A DNA stretch of 55,808 nt from assembly GCA_035293845.1 (NCBI GenBank), contig DATGMB010000166.1, forward strand, positions 1 through 55,808, in the 5' to 3' direction. This document shows positions 1-9,349 of the stretch, piece after piece. Numbering within the stretch: the stretch's first letter is position 1; every line of letters starts with the position of its first letter. The stretch is from DATGMB01 sp035293845. GTDB taxonomy: Bacteria > Acidobacteriota > Terriglobia > Bryobacterales > Bryobacteraceae. Made by a program: the position numbers and the translations under genes. The notes under the pieces were generated by a model. That model made no database searches. It was not told the origin of the DNA and saw only the letters and a program-made list of their open reading frames with translations.

Positions 1-362
1 ACCGCGTGGATCGCCTTGATCAGCTCGTCGTGCAGCACGTCTTTCGTGAGGTACGCCTGCACGCCGGCGGCAAGCGCGCGGCGGATATCCTCATCGCCGC
101 CGTATGTGGTCAGCGCGATCAGGCGGGCGTGCGGGAATTCCTTGCGAATGGCCTGCGCCGCCTCCACGCCGGTCATCACCGGCATGCGCATATCGAGCAG
201 CGCCACATCGGGCTGGTGCTGGCGGTAAAGCTCCACGGCCTGCTGCCCGTTGGACGCTTCCGCGACCACGGTCATTCCGGGCTGCAGGTTCACAATCGTG
301 GTCACGCCGACGCGCGCCACCAGGTGATCTTCGGCTACGAGTATGCGAATCGGTTCGCTCAT
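1..362 (-). CDS. NarL/FixJ-type response regulator, C-terminus cut by window edge
   Basis: The visible 120 residues form a receiver domain. It opens with RILVAEDH (acidic pocket), has the phosphoacceptor aspartate in VALLDMRMPV, and ends near the conserved lysine in YLTKDV. The LuxR-type helix-turn-helix expected to follow lies beyond position 1. The ATG overlaps the TGA of the sensor kinase at 359 as ATGA, so the two are translationally coupled and almost certainly form a cognate two-component pair. All catalytic receiver residues are present, unlike the regulator at 53859. The DNA target is unknown. Confidence 0.93.
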   Translation of the reverse strand, partial: MSEPIRILVAEDHLVARVGVTTIVNLQPGMTVVAEASNGQQAVELYRQHQPDVALLDMRMPVMTGVEAAQAIRKEFPHARLIALTTYGGDEDIRRALAAGVQAYLTKDVLHDELIKAIHA

Positions 363-3300
363 GGCAGGGGGACGCTGACCTCCACTTCGGTTCCTTCTCC
401 CGGATGGCTGGCGAGGCGCAGCTCGCCGCCCAGCCGCTCGGCGCGTTCGCGCATGCCGATCAGGCCGAAATGGCCGCCCAGCGTGGCGAATACGCCGTCC
501 TGATCGAAACCGCGTCCATCGTCTTTGATGCGCAGATAGATCTTGCGCGCCTCGGTATGCAGTTTGATTCCGATGCGCTTCGCTCCGGCATGCTTCAGCA
601 CATTGGTCACGGCCTCCTGCGCGATGCGCAGCAGGTGCTGCTCCACTTCCTCGGGAATGCGCGAGCGGCCGCCATCGGCATCGAATTCGATTTCGACCCC
701 CGAGCCGGCGGTCCACTGCTTCATGCCGGATTCGATGGCGCTCGCCAGGTCGTGGTCCTCGAGCGCCGCCGAACGAAGATCCATCACGGCGCGCCGCGCC
801 TCGGTCAGGCTGTGGCGCGCCATGCGGCGGGCGAGGTCCAGATACTTGCGCGCCGGCGCCGCCGGGTCCGGCAGGCACATCGCCACGGCGTCGAGCTGCG
901 AGGCGATTCCCACGAAGCCCTGGGCCAGCGTGTCGTGAATCTCGCGCGCCAGCCGCGCGCGCTCTTCGAGCACCAGGGAGAACCGCGAGCGGATCTGCTG
1001 CAGCCGGTATTGGTAAATCCCCCAGCCGGCGGCCAGCAGCAGCACCGCGCAGAGCACGCGGAACGGTGTGGTTTCATAGAACCACGGCAGCACCTCAAAG
1101 CGATAGGATTGCTCGCTCGCCAGGCCATCGGGAAGCACCGCCCGCACGGTGAAGCGGTAGGCGCCGTGGCCCAGGCTGTTGTAGTTGATCAGGCGTCGGT
1201 TCCCGGCATGGACCCAATCCGCATCGATGCCCTCCAGCCGGTAGAAATACTCCACCCGCTCCGGCGCGCTCAGGTGGATGGCCGTGTAGCGGATCTGCAG
1301 GCGCTCGCTCGAAGGCGGCAGCCGCGCGGCGCGGCCGAGGTCGAGCGGGCGGCCGTTGGCCGTGATCTCCACAAGCTGCACCGCCGGCGCGAGTGGAGCG
1401 CTGCGATGCGCGCCGGGCGCGAACACGGCCAGGCCGCGCGTGGTGGTGAACCATAGCCTGCCGTCCAGTGTCCGGCTGCCGCCGCCGCCTACGGGATAGG
1501 CCGGCGAGCATTGTGCGCTGCGCAGCCCGTCCTCCACGCCGTAATTCACCGGTTCCAGCCGCGCACGGCGATGCGCGGCGAATTCCCGCAACTGCTGTTT
1601 GGCGATGCGGCAGATGCCGCGCGTGGTGCTCAGCCAGAGGGATTGGCCGTCGTCGGAAACCCGCGCCACATTGTCGCTCAAAAGGCCGTCTTTTGCGGTG
1701 AAAGCCTCGAATTTGCCGTCGCGATACGCGTTGAGCCCGCCGCCGAAGGTGGCGATCCACAGGGTCCCGTCGGCGTCGAGGTAGAGCGAGCGCACCTGAT
1801 CGCTCGAAAGGCCATTTTCCGCGGTGAATTGGCGCGCGCCGCTGCGATCGACCCGCCAAAGGCCCTTGCCGTAAGTTCCCGCCCAGATCGCCCCGCTGCG
1901 GTCTTCGCACAGCGTTACCACCGCGTTGGCGAGCACCGGCTCGGCCTGCACCACGAGGCGCGCGCCGTTGGCCGTCAGCTCCCCGAGCCCGCCCGCCGTA
2001 GCGATCCAGATGTGCCCGGCGGTGTCCTCGATGGCGTCGAACACCGTGAGGCGCGCCAGCGGGTCGCGCGGCACGAAGGTGGTGAAGCGGCCGTTGTGCA
2101 TCCGCACCATGCCGCCGCGCGCGGCGATCAGCAGGTCGCCATTGGCGGCTTCCCGGATCGAGAAGATTTCGTTGTTCGGCAGTCCATCCCGCGTGGTGAA
2201 CACGCGCCGCGGACCCGGTCCGAACCGCATCAGCCCGCTCTCGTGAAATCCCACCCAGATGCGTCCGGCGCGGTCCTGGTAAATGGTGTTCGGCTCGTCG
2301 CTGGGCATCCCCTCGGTCTTTCCATAGACCGTGAACACGGTGTCGCGATACCGCGTCAAACCGCCGCTGGTCCCCACCCAGAGGTCCCCCTCGCGGTCCT
2401 CGAACAGGCAGCGCACGGGATCGGAGTCGCGCGCCTCGCCGGCGCGGGGGGTCACGAAGCGGCCGCCATCCAGGCGGGCGATGCCGGAGTTCGTCCCCGC
2501 CCAGATATTGCCATCGCGGTCCTCCCACAGCGCGCGGACGAACGGATCGGGCAGCCCGTCGCGGTCGTTGTAGCGGCGCAGCCTGCCATCGGGCGCGCGC
2601 ACGATGATGCCCTTGTTGCCCGCCAGCCAGAAATCGCCGCGGTGGTCGAAGATCATGGCGGTGATGATGTTGCCGTCGAGATCGGCGGCGTTCAGGATCG
2701 GCACGAAGCGCCCGCCCGTCAATTTCAGCACGGCGGTGAAGCCGGCGATCCACAAATCGTGCGCGGCGTCCTCGCGGACGATGCGCGCCGTGGTGATGGG
2801 CAGCTCGCGGCCGGGGGCGAAATTGGTGAAGCGCCCGTCCTGGTAGCGGCTCAGAGAAATTCCGGCCACGATCCACAACGTGCCCGCGTGGTCTGCATAG
2901 AGCTGGTTGATGGAGTTGTCCGGCAGGCCGTCCTTGACGGTAAAAGTGCGGAAGGGGTCCCGGGCGGAGGGCGAATAGCGCGCGAGGCCGCTCGATGTCC
3001 CGATCCAGAGCACGCCGTCGGGGCCCGCGGCCAGCGCCGTGATGGAATTCGAGGGGAGCTCGCCGTGCGACTTGTCGTACAGCCGGAAGTCGTAGCCATC
3101 GAAGCTGACGAGCCCTTCGTCGGTGCCGAGCCACAGGTAGCCGTCGCTGGTCTGGGCGATGGCGCGGATGGTGTCCTGCGGCAGGCCATGCTCCTGCGTC
3201 CAGGTGGTGCGGGAGTACTGCGTGAGCGACTTGCGCGGGCTGAGCGCGCCGGCATCCCCCGCCAGCACGAGCAGCAGGGCGGCGGCCGCCGCGACACGGT

Positions 3301-3364
3301 GCGCCGGTGGACACAGGCGCGGCCACGTTCGTCCTGGAATCCGCTGGTCCGCTGCGCAATGCAC
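359..3364 (-). CDS. Propeller-type sensor histidine kinase (HisKA_3)
   Basis: About 1001 residues. A hydrophobic signal segment is followed by two predicted seven-bladed propellers of two-component-regulator repeats; motifs such as GYLWLGT, GVLWIGT and GNIWAGT recur every 40-45 residues. Next come a Y_Y_Y domain (YFYRLEGIDADW), one membrane helix (VLCAVLLLAAGWGIY), a HisKA_3 dimerisation domain with the phospho-acceptor in REIHDTLAQG near residue 805, and a HATPase domain (DDGRGF, GLIGMRERA). Such kinases usually sense extracellular glycans. It phosphorylates the regulator it overlaps. The start is uncertain: the GTG at 3364 gives a good signal peptide, while an ATG at 3442 would add an arginine-rich stretch that does not look coding. 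Confidence 0.92.
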   Translation of the reverse strand: MHCAADQRIPGRTWPRLCPPAHRVAAAAALLLVLAGDAGALSPRKSLTQYSRTTWTQEHGLPQDTIRAIAQTSDGYLWLGTDEGLVSFDGYDFRLYDKSHGELPSNSITALAAGPDGVLWIGTSSGLARYSPSARDPFRTFTVKDGLPDNSINQLYADHAGTLWIVAGISLSRYQDGRFTNFAPGRELPITTARIVREDAAHDLWIAGFTAVLKLTGGRFVPILNAADLDGNIITAMIFDHRGDFWLAGNKGIIVRAPDGRLRRYNDRDGLPDPFVRALWEDRDGNIWAGTNSGIARLDGGRFVTPRAGEARDSDPVRCLFEDREGDLWVGTSGGLTRYRDTVFTVYGKTEGMPSDEPNTIYQDRAGRIWVGFHESGLMRFGPGPRRVFTTRDGLPNNEIFSIREAANGDLLIAARGGMVRMHNGRFTTFVPRDPLARLTVFDAIEDTAGHIWIATAGGLGELTANGARLVVQAEPVLANAVVTLCEDRSGAIWAGTYGKGLWRVDRSGARQFTAENGLSSDQVRSLYLDADGTLWIATFGGGLNAYRDGKFEAFTAKDGLLSDNVARVSDDGQSLWLSTTRGICRIAKQQLREFAAHRRARLEPVNYGVEDGLRSAQCSPAYPVGGGGSRTLDGRLWFTTTRGLAVFAPGAHRSAPLAPAVQLVEITANGRPLDLGRAARLPPSSERLQIRYTAIHLSAPERVEYFYRLEGIDADWVHAGNRRLINYNSLGHGAYRFTVRAVLPDGLASEQSYRFEVLPWFYETTPFRVLCAVLLLAAGWGIYQYRLQQIRSRFSLVLEERARLAREIHDTLAQGFVGIASQLDAVAMCLPDPAAPARKYLDLARRMARHSLTEARRAVMDLRSAALEDHDLASAIESGMKQWTAGSGVEIEFDADGGRSRIPEEVEQHLLRIAQEAVTNVLKHAGAKRIGIKLHTEARKIYLRIKDDGRGFDQDGVFATLGGHFGLIGMRERAERLGGELRLASHPGEGTEVEVSVPLP

Positions 3365-3544
3365 TGAAATTCCAGTATAGATGGCAGCCCGATTGCCGCG
3401 TATCCCGCGGCATGGCTTCGGACCGGCTGACCGGGTGGGCAACTCATCGAGCGGCGCAAAGGCACGCGCCCGGCGTTTGCCCTCGTGCTGGGGCTGGAGA
3501 TCGTCCTGCTCGGCGTGTTAGGAGCCATCGAGCGCGGCCCGGCT

Positions 3545-4273
3545 TCACGGCAGCATCTGCTGCATGCGCCGGTAATGCGCGCCTTTCCAGTAAATGCGGC
3601 GGCACGACGGGCAGCGGCGGAACTCGTCGTGGGCCTCCGCCGTCCGCGGCGGCAGCTCACCCAGCACCTCCGCTTTCGCAACCTCTTCGAGCGGCGTATT
3701 GCACCGCATGCAGCGCGTAAATGGATGGGAGAGCCGCGCCAGGTCGAAGCGGCACACCACCTCGCGCAATTGGCGCCGCGGATCGGTCTCCCGCACGAAA
3801 TACCCGTGGGTCACCGCTCCGCGCTTCAGCAGGCCGACGTCGCGCGTCAGCAGAATCCGCCGTTCGTCGCGGCTGATCGCCGCCAGTCGCTCGTCCTGGT
3901 AGCAGTTGCGGTAGAGCGTGTCGAACCCCAGCATGCGCAGCAACGCGGCCAGACGGCCCAGATGCGTGTCGAGGACGAAGCGCGGCCGCCGCAGCGGCTC
4001 GGGGCGCAGCCGGTTTGCCGGCGCGATGTCGAAAGCCTCGAAAACGGGATAGACGCTCACCCGGTCGCCATCCTGCACGCGGTACGCGAAATCCACCGGC
4101 GTCCCGTTGACCAGGATGAGGTCGACCTCGGTGTGCGGCACGCCGAAGGATTCGATGAAATCCTTGACGGTCGCGATGTCGAGGAAGCTGTGGGTGAACT
4201 CGGTAAAGCGCCGCGCCGGAGGAAGGAAGTCGTTCAGCTCGGCGTAGAAGCGGAATGCGGCGCGCGGCACCAC
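3545..4273 (-). CDS. Mut7-C RNase domain protein with N-terminal ubiquitin-like domain
   Basis: 242 residues, GTG start. Residues 1-85 resemble the ThiS/MoaD-like fold that is often fused to Mut7-C (NGTPVDFAYRVQDGDRVSVYP). Residues 95-180 hold the PIN-like Mut7-C core (FVLDTHLGRLAALLRMLGFD, then ILLTRD). The C-terminus is a zinc ribbon with CMRC and CPSC pairs. The family is predicted to be a ribonuclease; substrates in bacteria are not established. It stands alone, on the same strand as the sensor kinase downstream. Confidence 0.87.
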   Translation of the reverse strand: MVPRAAFRFYAELNDFLPPARRFTEFTHSFLDIATVKDFIESFGVPHTEVDLILVNGTPVDFAYRVQDGDRVSVYPVFEAFDIAPANRLRPEPLRRPRFVLDTHLGRLAALLRMLGFDTLYRNCYQDERLAAISRDERRILLTRDVGLLKRGAVTHGYFVRETDPRRQLREVVCRFDLARLSHPFTRCMRCNTPLEEVAKAEVLGELPPRTAEAHDEFRRCPSCRRIYWKGAHYRRMQQMLP

Positions 4274-4323
4274 TGCCAGCGTAGCGCAGGCATTTGGCGC
4301 CGCGCCACCACGCGCCGCTTGCG

Positions 4324-6549
4324 CTATTGGATCGTGACCTGGACCTGGTTGGCCGCCACGCCGTTGGCGGTCAGTTGCACGTCCGCGGCGCCTGCACCGG
4401 CCAGCGAGTTCGGCAGTTGCAGGACCACCTGGTCGAGGCCGGCGAAGGTCGGCTGCGGTCCGGCGTAGACCACCGGAGCCGCCACGCCCTTGACCTTGGC
4501 AGTTACGCCGGAGGTTCCGGCGGCGGCGAGGCCGGTGCCGAAGAGCACCAGGTAAGTCTGGTCCGAGGACGCCCCGAGCGAGATCGCAGCAGCCGAATAC
4601 GTGCCGTAGGGGTTCAGCGCATAGGCCGGTTCGGTGATCTGGTTCCCGCCGGAAACGCGGATGGCGTAGGCCGCGGCGAGGCCGGAGCCGTTCAGGGTGA
4701 ATAGCGCGGGCACGACGGCCGCTACCGGCACGTTGGCCGCCGTCTGCGTGCCCGCGGCGCTCGAAATGGTCACCTGCGCATTGCCCGCCGCGACGCCCGC
4801 CGGCACCTCAAAGTTCACCTGCCACGGCGAGACGTAGAGCAGCGGCGCGGCCCACCGCTTACCGGCGGCATCCAGGATCGAGACCGATGTGCCGTCCCAG
4901 ACGGCCGGCGATGGGCCGATGATCTCGCCGGTGGGCCCGGCCGCGAGGCTCTGGCCGTTGGCCGACGCCACCGACCCCGGCGCGATGCCGATCACCGAAG
5001 GCGAAGCGGCGGAGGTCACAAGCGGCGCGTTGACCGCCGGCGTGGATCCCGCCGTGGGCGTAAACGACACGCCACGGAGCACTTCGCCCGCCGCGGCGGA
5101 CTTCAGAAGCGTGAATGTCTCCTTCGCCGCCACCGAGGGGTCGGTGTTCGCCAGCACATCCGTGATGGCGACGAGCTTGTTCGGGTCCGCGCCCTGATCG
5201 CCGTTGGCGCTGACGGTCGAGGTGATGCCGTAGATCGTCACGGTGCCGTCGCTGTTCACCTTGCCCGTGATGTTGCGAATGCCATCGCTGGCGGGATTGA
5301 GGCTGGCGGGATAGTTGGGCACCGAGTACGGCTGGCCGAGGTTCAGGCCGTTCTGCAGCACGTACACGCGCGTCCACGTGCCGTTGCTCAGGACCCATTT
5401 CTGCACGCCCGCGCTGGGGCTCCTGGCGGCATCCGCGGCCGTGCCATCGCCTTCATCGCCCACGTAAAGCGTGGTGGCGTTCGCGAACCAGATGCCGAAG
5501 GGATAGTTGCCGGTGTAGTCCAGATTCTTGGCGAGAATCGCCGGCAGGCCCGGCAGGATCGTGATCGGCGCGGCGGCTGCGTTAGCGAGCGCCGGCAGCG
5601 TCCCGGCGTTACCCACCTGATATACGGTGTTGACGCCGTTGCCGCCGCTGCCTTTGGTGACGTAGAGCGTGTTATTGAAGATCGTCAGGCCGCGGAAATT
5701 GGTATCCTTGCCGGCCTTATCCGCCGCGTACGGCTGGCCCGTGGTCGGGTCCGTGAGGGACGTGATCGAGAATGTCCCGACCATCTGCGGCACCGTGGCG
5801 GGGGACTGGCCGGGGGTCGCGATCTCCACGCCCGTCGAGTTCACCAGGTTCGCCGGCGGCGTGCCGGAGCCGTTGTTATCGTTGCCGACCATGTAGTACA
5901 TGCCATTCGCCAGGATGGCGGCCCGCCCGTTGTTGCCGCTGTAGGCGTTGGTCGGCGTAACCTGGATCGCGCCGTTCGCGCCCACCTGCACGACCGCCCG
6001 GTAATAGCTGCCGCCGACGGGGTTGGTCGGGTCGTAAACCCCCGGCGTGTTCGAGTTGGAAACGTCGATGGTGTTGGGCGGCGCGACGTAAGCCATAAAG
6101 GTGAGCGCGGTGCCGTCGGTCGAAACGTTCACGGCCAGCTCGGATTTCGAGCTGAAGCTGGTCGTGACCAGGTTGGCGGGGATCGCCAGCGTGTTGACCA
6201 GCGTGCCGGCGGGGGTGATCTGGTCCAAAAAAATCGGCGACGTGATTCCGAAGCTCCCGTCGACGGTGTTGTTGTTCCAGACGTTGTTGCTGCTGCCGTT
6301 GGAGGGATACGCCCCGCTATCGGTAGCCACGCCCTTGCCGCAGGAGGCGGTCGGCGGGCACACCGGCGGCAGCGGCTGGCCGACCGTCACGGTCGATGCA
6401 TCGCCCGCGTACACGCTGCGCGAGACCACGAGATTGCCCGGCGTGAAGCCGGAAAACGGCGCCGTTTGCGCCCATGCCGCGCTCGCGCCGATGAAGATTA
6501 CCGCCGCCGCAATCGCTATGCGGCTCCGCGTGAAATTCCACTTTGACAT
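4324..6549 (-). CDS. Secreted protein with TIGR03437-type C-terminal domain
   Basis: About 741 residues. A signal peptide (IAIAAAVIFIGASAAWAQ) precedes a long extracellular region rich in Gly, Asn, Thr and Val. The last 230 residues match the Solibacter-type C-terminal domain, with hallmarks such as LYVSPWQVNFEVP, VYAGPQPTFAGLDQV and LTANGVAANQVQVTIQ. The function is unknown; the domain is expanded in Bryobacterales and probably acts outside the cell. The ATG at 6549 is preferred because AGGAG lies 10 nt upstream; a GTG at 6558 sits too close to it. The central region resembles beta-rich TIGR03118-like secreted proteins, but I cannot assign an activity. Confidence 0.88.
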   Translation of the reverse strand: MSKWNFTRSRIAIAAAVIFIGASAAWAQTAPFSGFTPGNLVVSRSVYAGDASTVTVGQPLPPVCPPTASCGKGVATDSGAYPSNGSSNNVWNNNTVDGSFGITSPIFLDQITPAGTLVNTLAIPANLVTTSFSSKSELAVNVSTDGTALTFMAYVAPPNTIDVSNSNTPGVYDPTNPVGGSYYRAVVQVGANGAIQVTPTNAYSGNNGRAAILANGMYYMVGNDNNGSGTPPANLVNSTGVEIATPGQSPATVPQMVGTFSITSLTDPTTGQPYAADKAGKDTNFRGLTIFNNTLYVTKGSGGNGVNTVYQVGNAGTLPALANAAAAPITILPGLPAILAKNLDYTGNYPFGIWFANATTLYVGDEGDGTAADAARSPSAGVQKWVLSNGTWTRVYVLQNGLNLGQPYSVPNYPASLNPASDGIRNITGKVNSDGTVTIYGITSTVSANGDQGADPNKLVAITDVLANTDPSVAAKETFTLLKSAAAGEVLRGVSFTPTAGSTPAVNAPLVTSAASPSVIGIAPGSVASANGQSLAAGPTGEIIGPSPAVWDGTSVSILDAAGKRWAAPLLYVSPWQVNFEVPAGVAAGNAQVTISSAAGTQTAANVPVAAVVPALFTLNGSGLAAAYAIRVSGGNQITEPAYALNPYGTYSAAAISLGASSDQTYLVLFGTGLAAAGTSGVTAKVKGVAAPVVYAGPQPTFAGLDQVVLQLPNSLAGAGAADVQLTANGVAANQVQVTIQ

Positions 6550-6689
6550 TCGGTGCACACTCCTGGTGAGTTATCGGTTGGTGTATTTCCTTGAACAATG
6601 GGCCGTTTGAACCATAACAGGCGATTGTCAAAGTTCGAGCACAAAAGAGTTACAGATGGGTGACGGCAGCCATTTCAGGCCGCGGATCG

Positions 6690-7214
6690 CTACCGGGCGT
6701 AGAACGAAAGCGCGTTATCGCCCTGGCGCACGATGCGCGTCCGCGCCAGCTTTCCGGCGGATTCCGGCAGTTCGAAGCGGATGGAGTGCTGCGCGATGAC
6801 GAGCGCGGGCGGGTGGGCTTCGAGCGCCGCGAGCGCGGCGGCGTATTCGCGCTCCACGTCGTAGGGCGGGTCCAGGAAGATGATATCGGCGGTGACGCGC
6901 GGCAGCGTGAGGAGCACGGGCCCCGCCAGCACCGTGGCGCGCGGCGCCAGGGAAAGCGCCTCCAGGTTGCGGCGGATCACCTCCAGCGCCGCGCGGCCGC
7001 GCTCGAGGAACCAGGCGTGCGCCGCGCCGCGGCTCAGCGCCTCAATCCCGACCGCGCCGGTGCCGGCGTACGCATCGGCGAAGGTGGCGCCGGCGATGCG
7101 CGTCTGCAGGATATCGAAGAGCGTCTCGCGCAGACGGTCCGGCGTGGGGCGCGTGGCGGCGCCGGGGAGGCTGGCGAGGCGCCGCGAACGGAATTCTCCC
7201 CCGATGACGCGCAT
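6690..7214 (-). CDS. rsmD: 16S rRNA (guanine966-N2)-methyltransferase
   Basis: 174 residues, the usual RsmD size. It begins with the family signature MRVIGGEFRSRRL, has the SAM-binding DAYAGTGAVGIEALSRGA near residue 47, and carries the catalytic motif IIFLDPPYD. It methylates N2 of G966 in 16S rRNA during 30S assembly. The start codon overlaps the recG stop as TGATG, so the two are co-translated. The recG-rsmD pairing is common in bacteria. Confidence 0.95.
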   Translation of the reverse strand: MRVIGGEFRSRRLASLPGAATRPTPDRLRETLFDILQTRIAGATFADAYAGTGAVGIEALSRGAAHAWFLERGRAALEVIRRNLEALSLAPRATVLAGPVLLTLPRVTADIIFLDPPYDVEREYAAALAALEAHPPALVIAQHSIRFELPESAGKLARTRIVRQGDNALSFYAR

Positions 7215-9313
7215 CAGCCCACCGTCACCAGGCCGTAGCGGCGCTGCCAGTGGTCGCGGATGTAGGCGACGGCGGCGCGCAGCTCATCCTCGGAAGGCGG
7301 GTGCGCGATGAAGTCCACCGCTTCGCGGCGCGCATGCTCCAGCAGTTCGCCGTCGCGCAGGATGTTGGCGACGCGCAGCGACGGCATTCCGGACTGCTTC
7401 GTGCCGAAGAATTCGCCGGGGCCGCGCAGCTTGAGGTCCATTTCGGAGATGTAGAAGCCGTCCGTCGATTCGACGAGCGTCCGGATGCGCTCGCGCGCGG
7501 TATCGTTCATTTTCTCGGTGACGAGCATGCAGTAGCTCTGCGCGGCGCCGCGGCCCACGCGTCCGCGAAGCTGGTGCAACTGCGCGAGGCCGAAGCGCTC
7601 GGCCTGCTCGATCAGCATCACCGTGGCGTTGGGGACATCCACGCCGACTTCGATCACGGTGGTCGAGACGAGGATCTGGGTGCGCCCTTCCTTGAAGCGC
7701 TGCATGACGGCCTCTTTTTCCTCCGAGGCGAGGCGGCCGTGCATGAGGCCGATTTCGAGATCGGGGAAGACCTCGCGCGAAAGGTGCTCGTGCATCTTCT
7801 GCGCGGCCTTCATGGCCTGCGTCTCCGATTCCTCGATTACCGGGTAGACCACGTAAGCCTGGCGGCCCTCGTCGATCTGCTTGCGCAGGAAGCTGTAGGC
7901 CTGCTCGATGCGGTCGGCGGTGTAGTGCTTCGTCAGGATCGGCTTGCGGCCGGGCGGAAGCTGGTCGATCACGGAGACATCGAGATCGCCGTAGAGCGTC
8001 ATGGCGAGCGTGCGCGGGATGGGCGTGGCGGTCATCACCAGCACGTCCGGCGTGACGCCCTTCTGCACCAGGCCGAGGCGCTGGAGCACGCCGAAGCGGT
8101 GCTGCTCGTCGATGATGGCGAGGCCCAGGCGCTTGAATTCCACGTCCTTTTCGAGCAGCGCGTGCGTGCCGACCGCGACGTGCGCCAGGCCCTCGGCGAC
8201 GAGCTGCTTCAGCTTGGCTTTCTCCCGCGGGCTGAACGAGCCGGTGAGCAGCACGGTCACGTAGCCGAGCTTTTGCAGGATCTGGCGGAAGTAGAAGGCG
8301 TGCTGCGCGGCCAGGATTTCGGTGGGAGCGAGCACGGCCACCTGATAGCCGTTTTCGATGGCGATGACGGCGGCCTCGGCGGCCACGATGGTCTTGCCGC
8401 TGCCCACGTCGCCCTGCAGCAGGCGGTTCATCGGGTGCGGCGCCTGCATATCGTCGGCGATTTCCTTGATGACGCGCTTCTGCGCCTCGGTGGGCTTGAA
8501 CGGCAGCATCGCCTTGACCTGCTCGCGCACGCGGTCGGTGATGGCGAACGGGATGCCGGCGAGCGTGCGCGCCTTGGCGCGCTTGAGCGCGACGCCGCAT
8601 TCCAGCCAGAAAAATTCCTCGAAGATGAGGCGCTGCTGGGGCAGGGAACGGAAATTGTTGAGCAGGCGCAGGTCGGATTCGGGCGGCGGAAAATGCGTGT
8701 GGCGGATGGCCGTCCAGCGGTCCGGATAGCGGAGGCGGCGGCGGATGGCTTCGGGCAGCCGGTCCTCTTCGGGCGGGAGTTCGGCGAGGATGCGGTGCGT
8801 CAGCGTGCGGAGAATGCGCGTGGTCACCTTGCCGGCGGCCTCGTAGATGGGCACGATGCGGCCGGTGTGGAGCGAGGCCTCGCCCTCCTCCTCTCCGCCG
8901 GTGAGGATTTCGAATTCGGGGTGCAGCATGGTGAGCTCGCCCGAATAGCTGTCGAACTCCACCTTGCCGTAGACCGCGAGCTTCATGCCCTCGGCCAGCA
9001 CCTTGGCGAGATAGCCGCCGTGAAACCACTTGCCCACCAGAATGGCGCGCGAGGAATCGCTGAAGCGCGCTTCGAACAGGCCCAGGTCGCGGCGCTTGAA
9101 GCCGGAGGCCTTGGCGGACAGCACGTCCACGATGACGGTGGCCATTTCCCCCGGCGCAAGCTGCGCCACGGTCTTCATGTTGCTGCGGTCTTCGTAGCGG
9201 AAGGGAACGTAGCCGAGCAGGTCTTCGACGGTCGCGAGCCCCTTGGCCTCCAGCATGGCGGCGCGCGCCGGGCCGACGCCTTTGACGTAGGTGAGGGGAG
9301 TGGAGAGATCCAT
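7214..9313 (-). CDS. recG: ATP-dependent DNA helicase RecG
   Basis: 699 residues, full length. The N-terminal wedge/OB domain is followed by a superfamily 2 helicase core with Walker A GDVGSGKT near residue 300, DEQH box (IIDEQHRFGV), TATPIPRTLAM, and motif VI (QLHQLRGRVGRG). It remodels stalled replication forks and branched DNA. The 5' end is within 37 bp of the divergent oxidoreductase at 9350, so both promoters share that gap. Downstream it is coupled to rsmD. Confidence 0.97.
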   Translation of the reverse strand: MDLSTPLTYVKGVGPARAAMLEAKGLATVEDLLGYVPFRYEDRSNMKTVAQLAPGEMATVIVDVLSAKASGFKRRDLGLFEARFSDSSRAILVGKWFHGGYLAKVLAEGMKLAVYGKVEFDSYSGELTMLHPEFEILTGGEEEGEASLHTGRIVPIYEAAGKVTTRILRTLTHRILAELPPEEDRLPEAIRRRLRYPDRWTAIRHTHFPPPESDLRLLNNFRSLPQQRLIFEEFFWLECGVALKRAKARTLAGIPFAITDRVREQVKAMLPFKPTEAQKRVIKEIADDMQAPHPMNRLLQGDVGSGKTIVAAEAAVIAIENGYQVAVLAPTEILAAQHAFYFRQILQKLGYVTVLLTGSFSPREKAKLKQLVAEGLAHVAVGTHALLEKDVEFKRLGLAIIDEQHRFGVLQRLGLVQKGVTPDVLVMTATPIPRTLAMTLYGDLDVSVIDQLPPGRKPILTKHYTADRIEQAYSFLRKQIDEGRQAYVVYPVIEESETQAMKAAQKMHEHLSREVFPDLEIGLMHGRLASEEKEAVMQRFKEGRTQILVSTTVIEVGVDVPNATVMLIEQAERFGLAQLHQLRGRVGRGAAQSYCMLVTEKMNDTARERIRTLVESTDGFYISEMDLKLRGPGEFFGTKQSGMPSLRVANILRDGELLEHARREAVDFIAHPPSEDELRAAVAYIRDHWQRRYGLVTVG

Positions 9314-9349
9314 GGGCGGGGCCGGGAGCGCCCCTGCCCTCAGTGTACA

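Noticed and set aside
1511..3367. Long plus-strand open frame opposite the sensor kinase
   Set aside because: It mirrors the kinase codons, has Arg/Ala/Gly-rich low-complexity composition and no domain. High third-position GC creates such shadows throughout the window.
7250..9340. Plus-strand open frame opposite recG, continuous with the oxidoreductase at 9350
   Set aside because: The part before 9350 is antisense to recG and shows no protein-like motif; the signal peptide begins at 9350.
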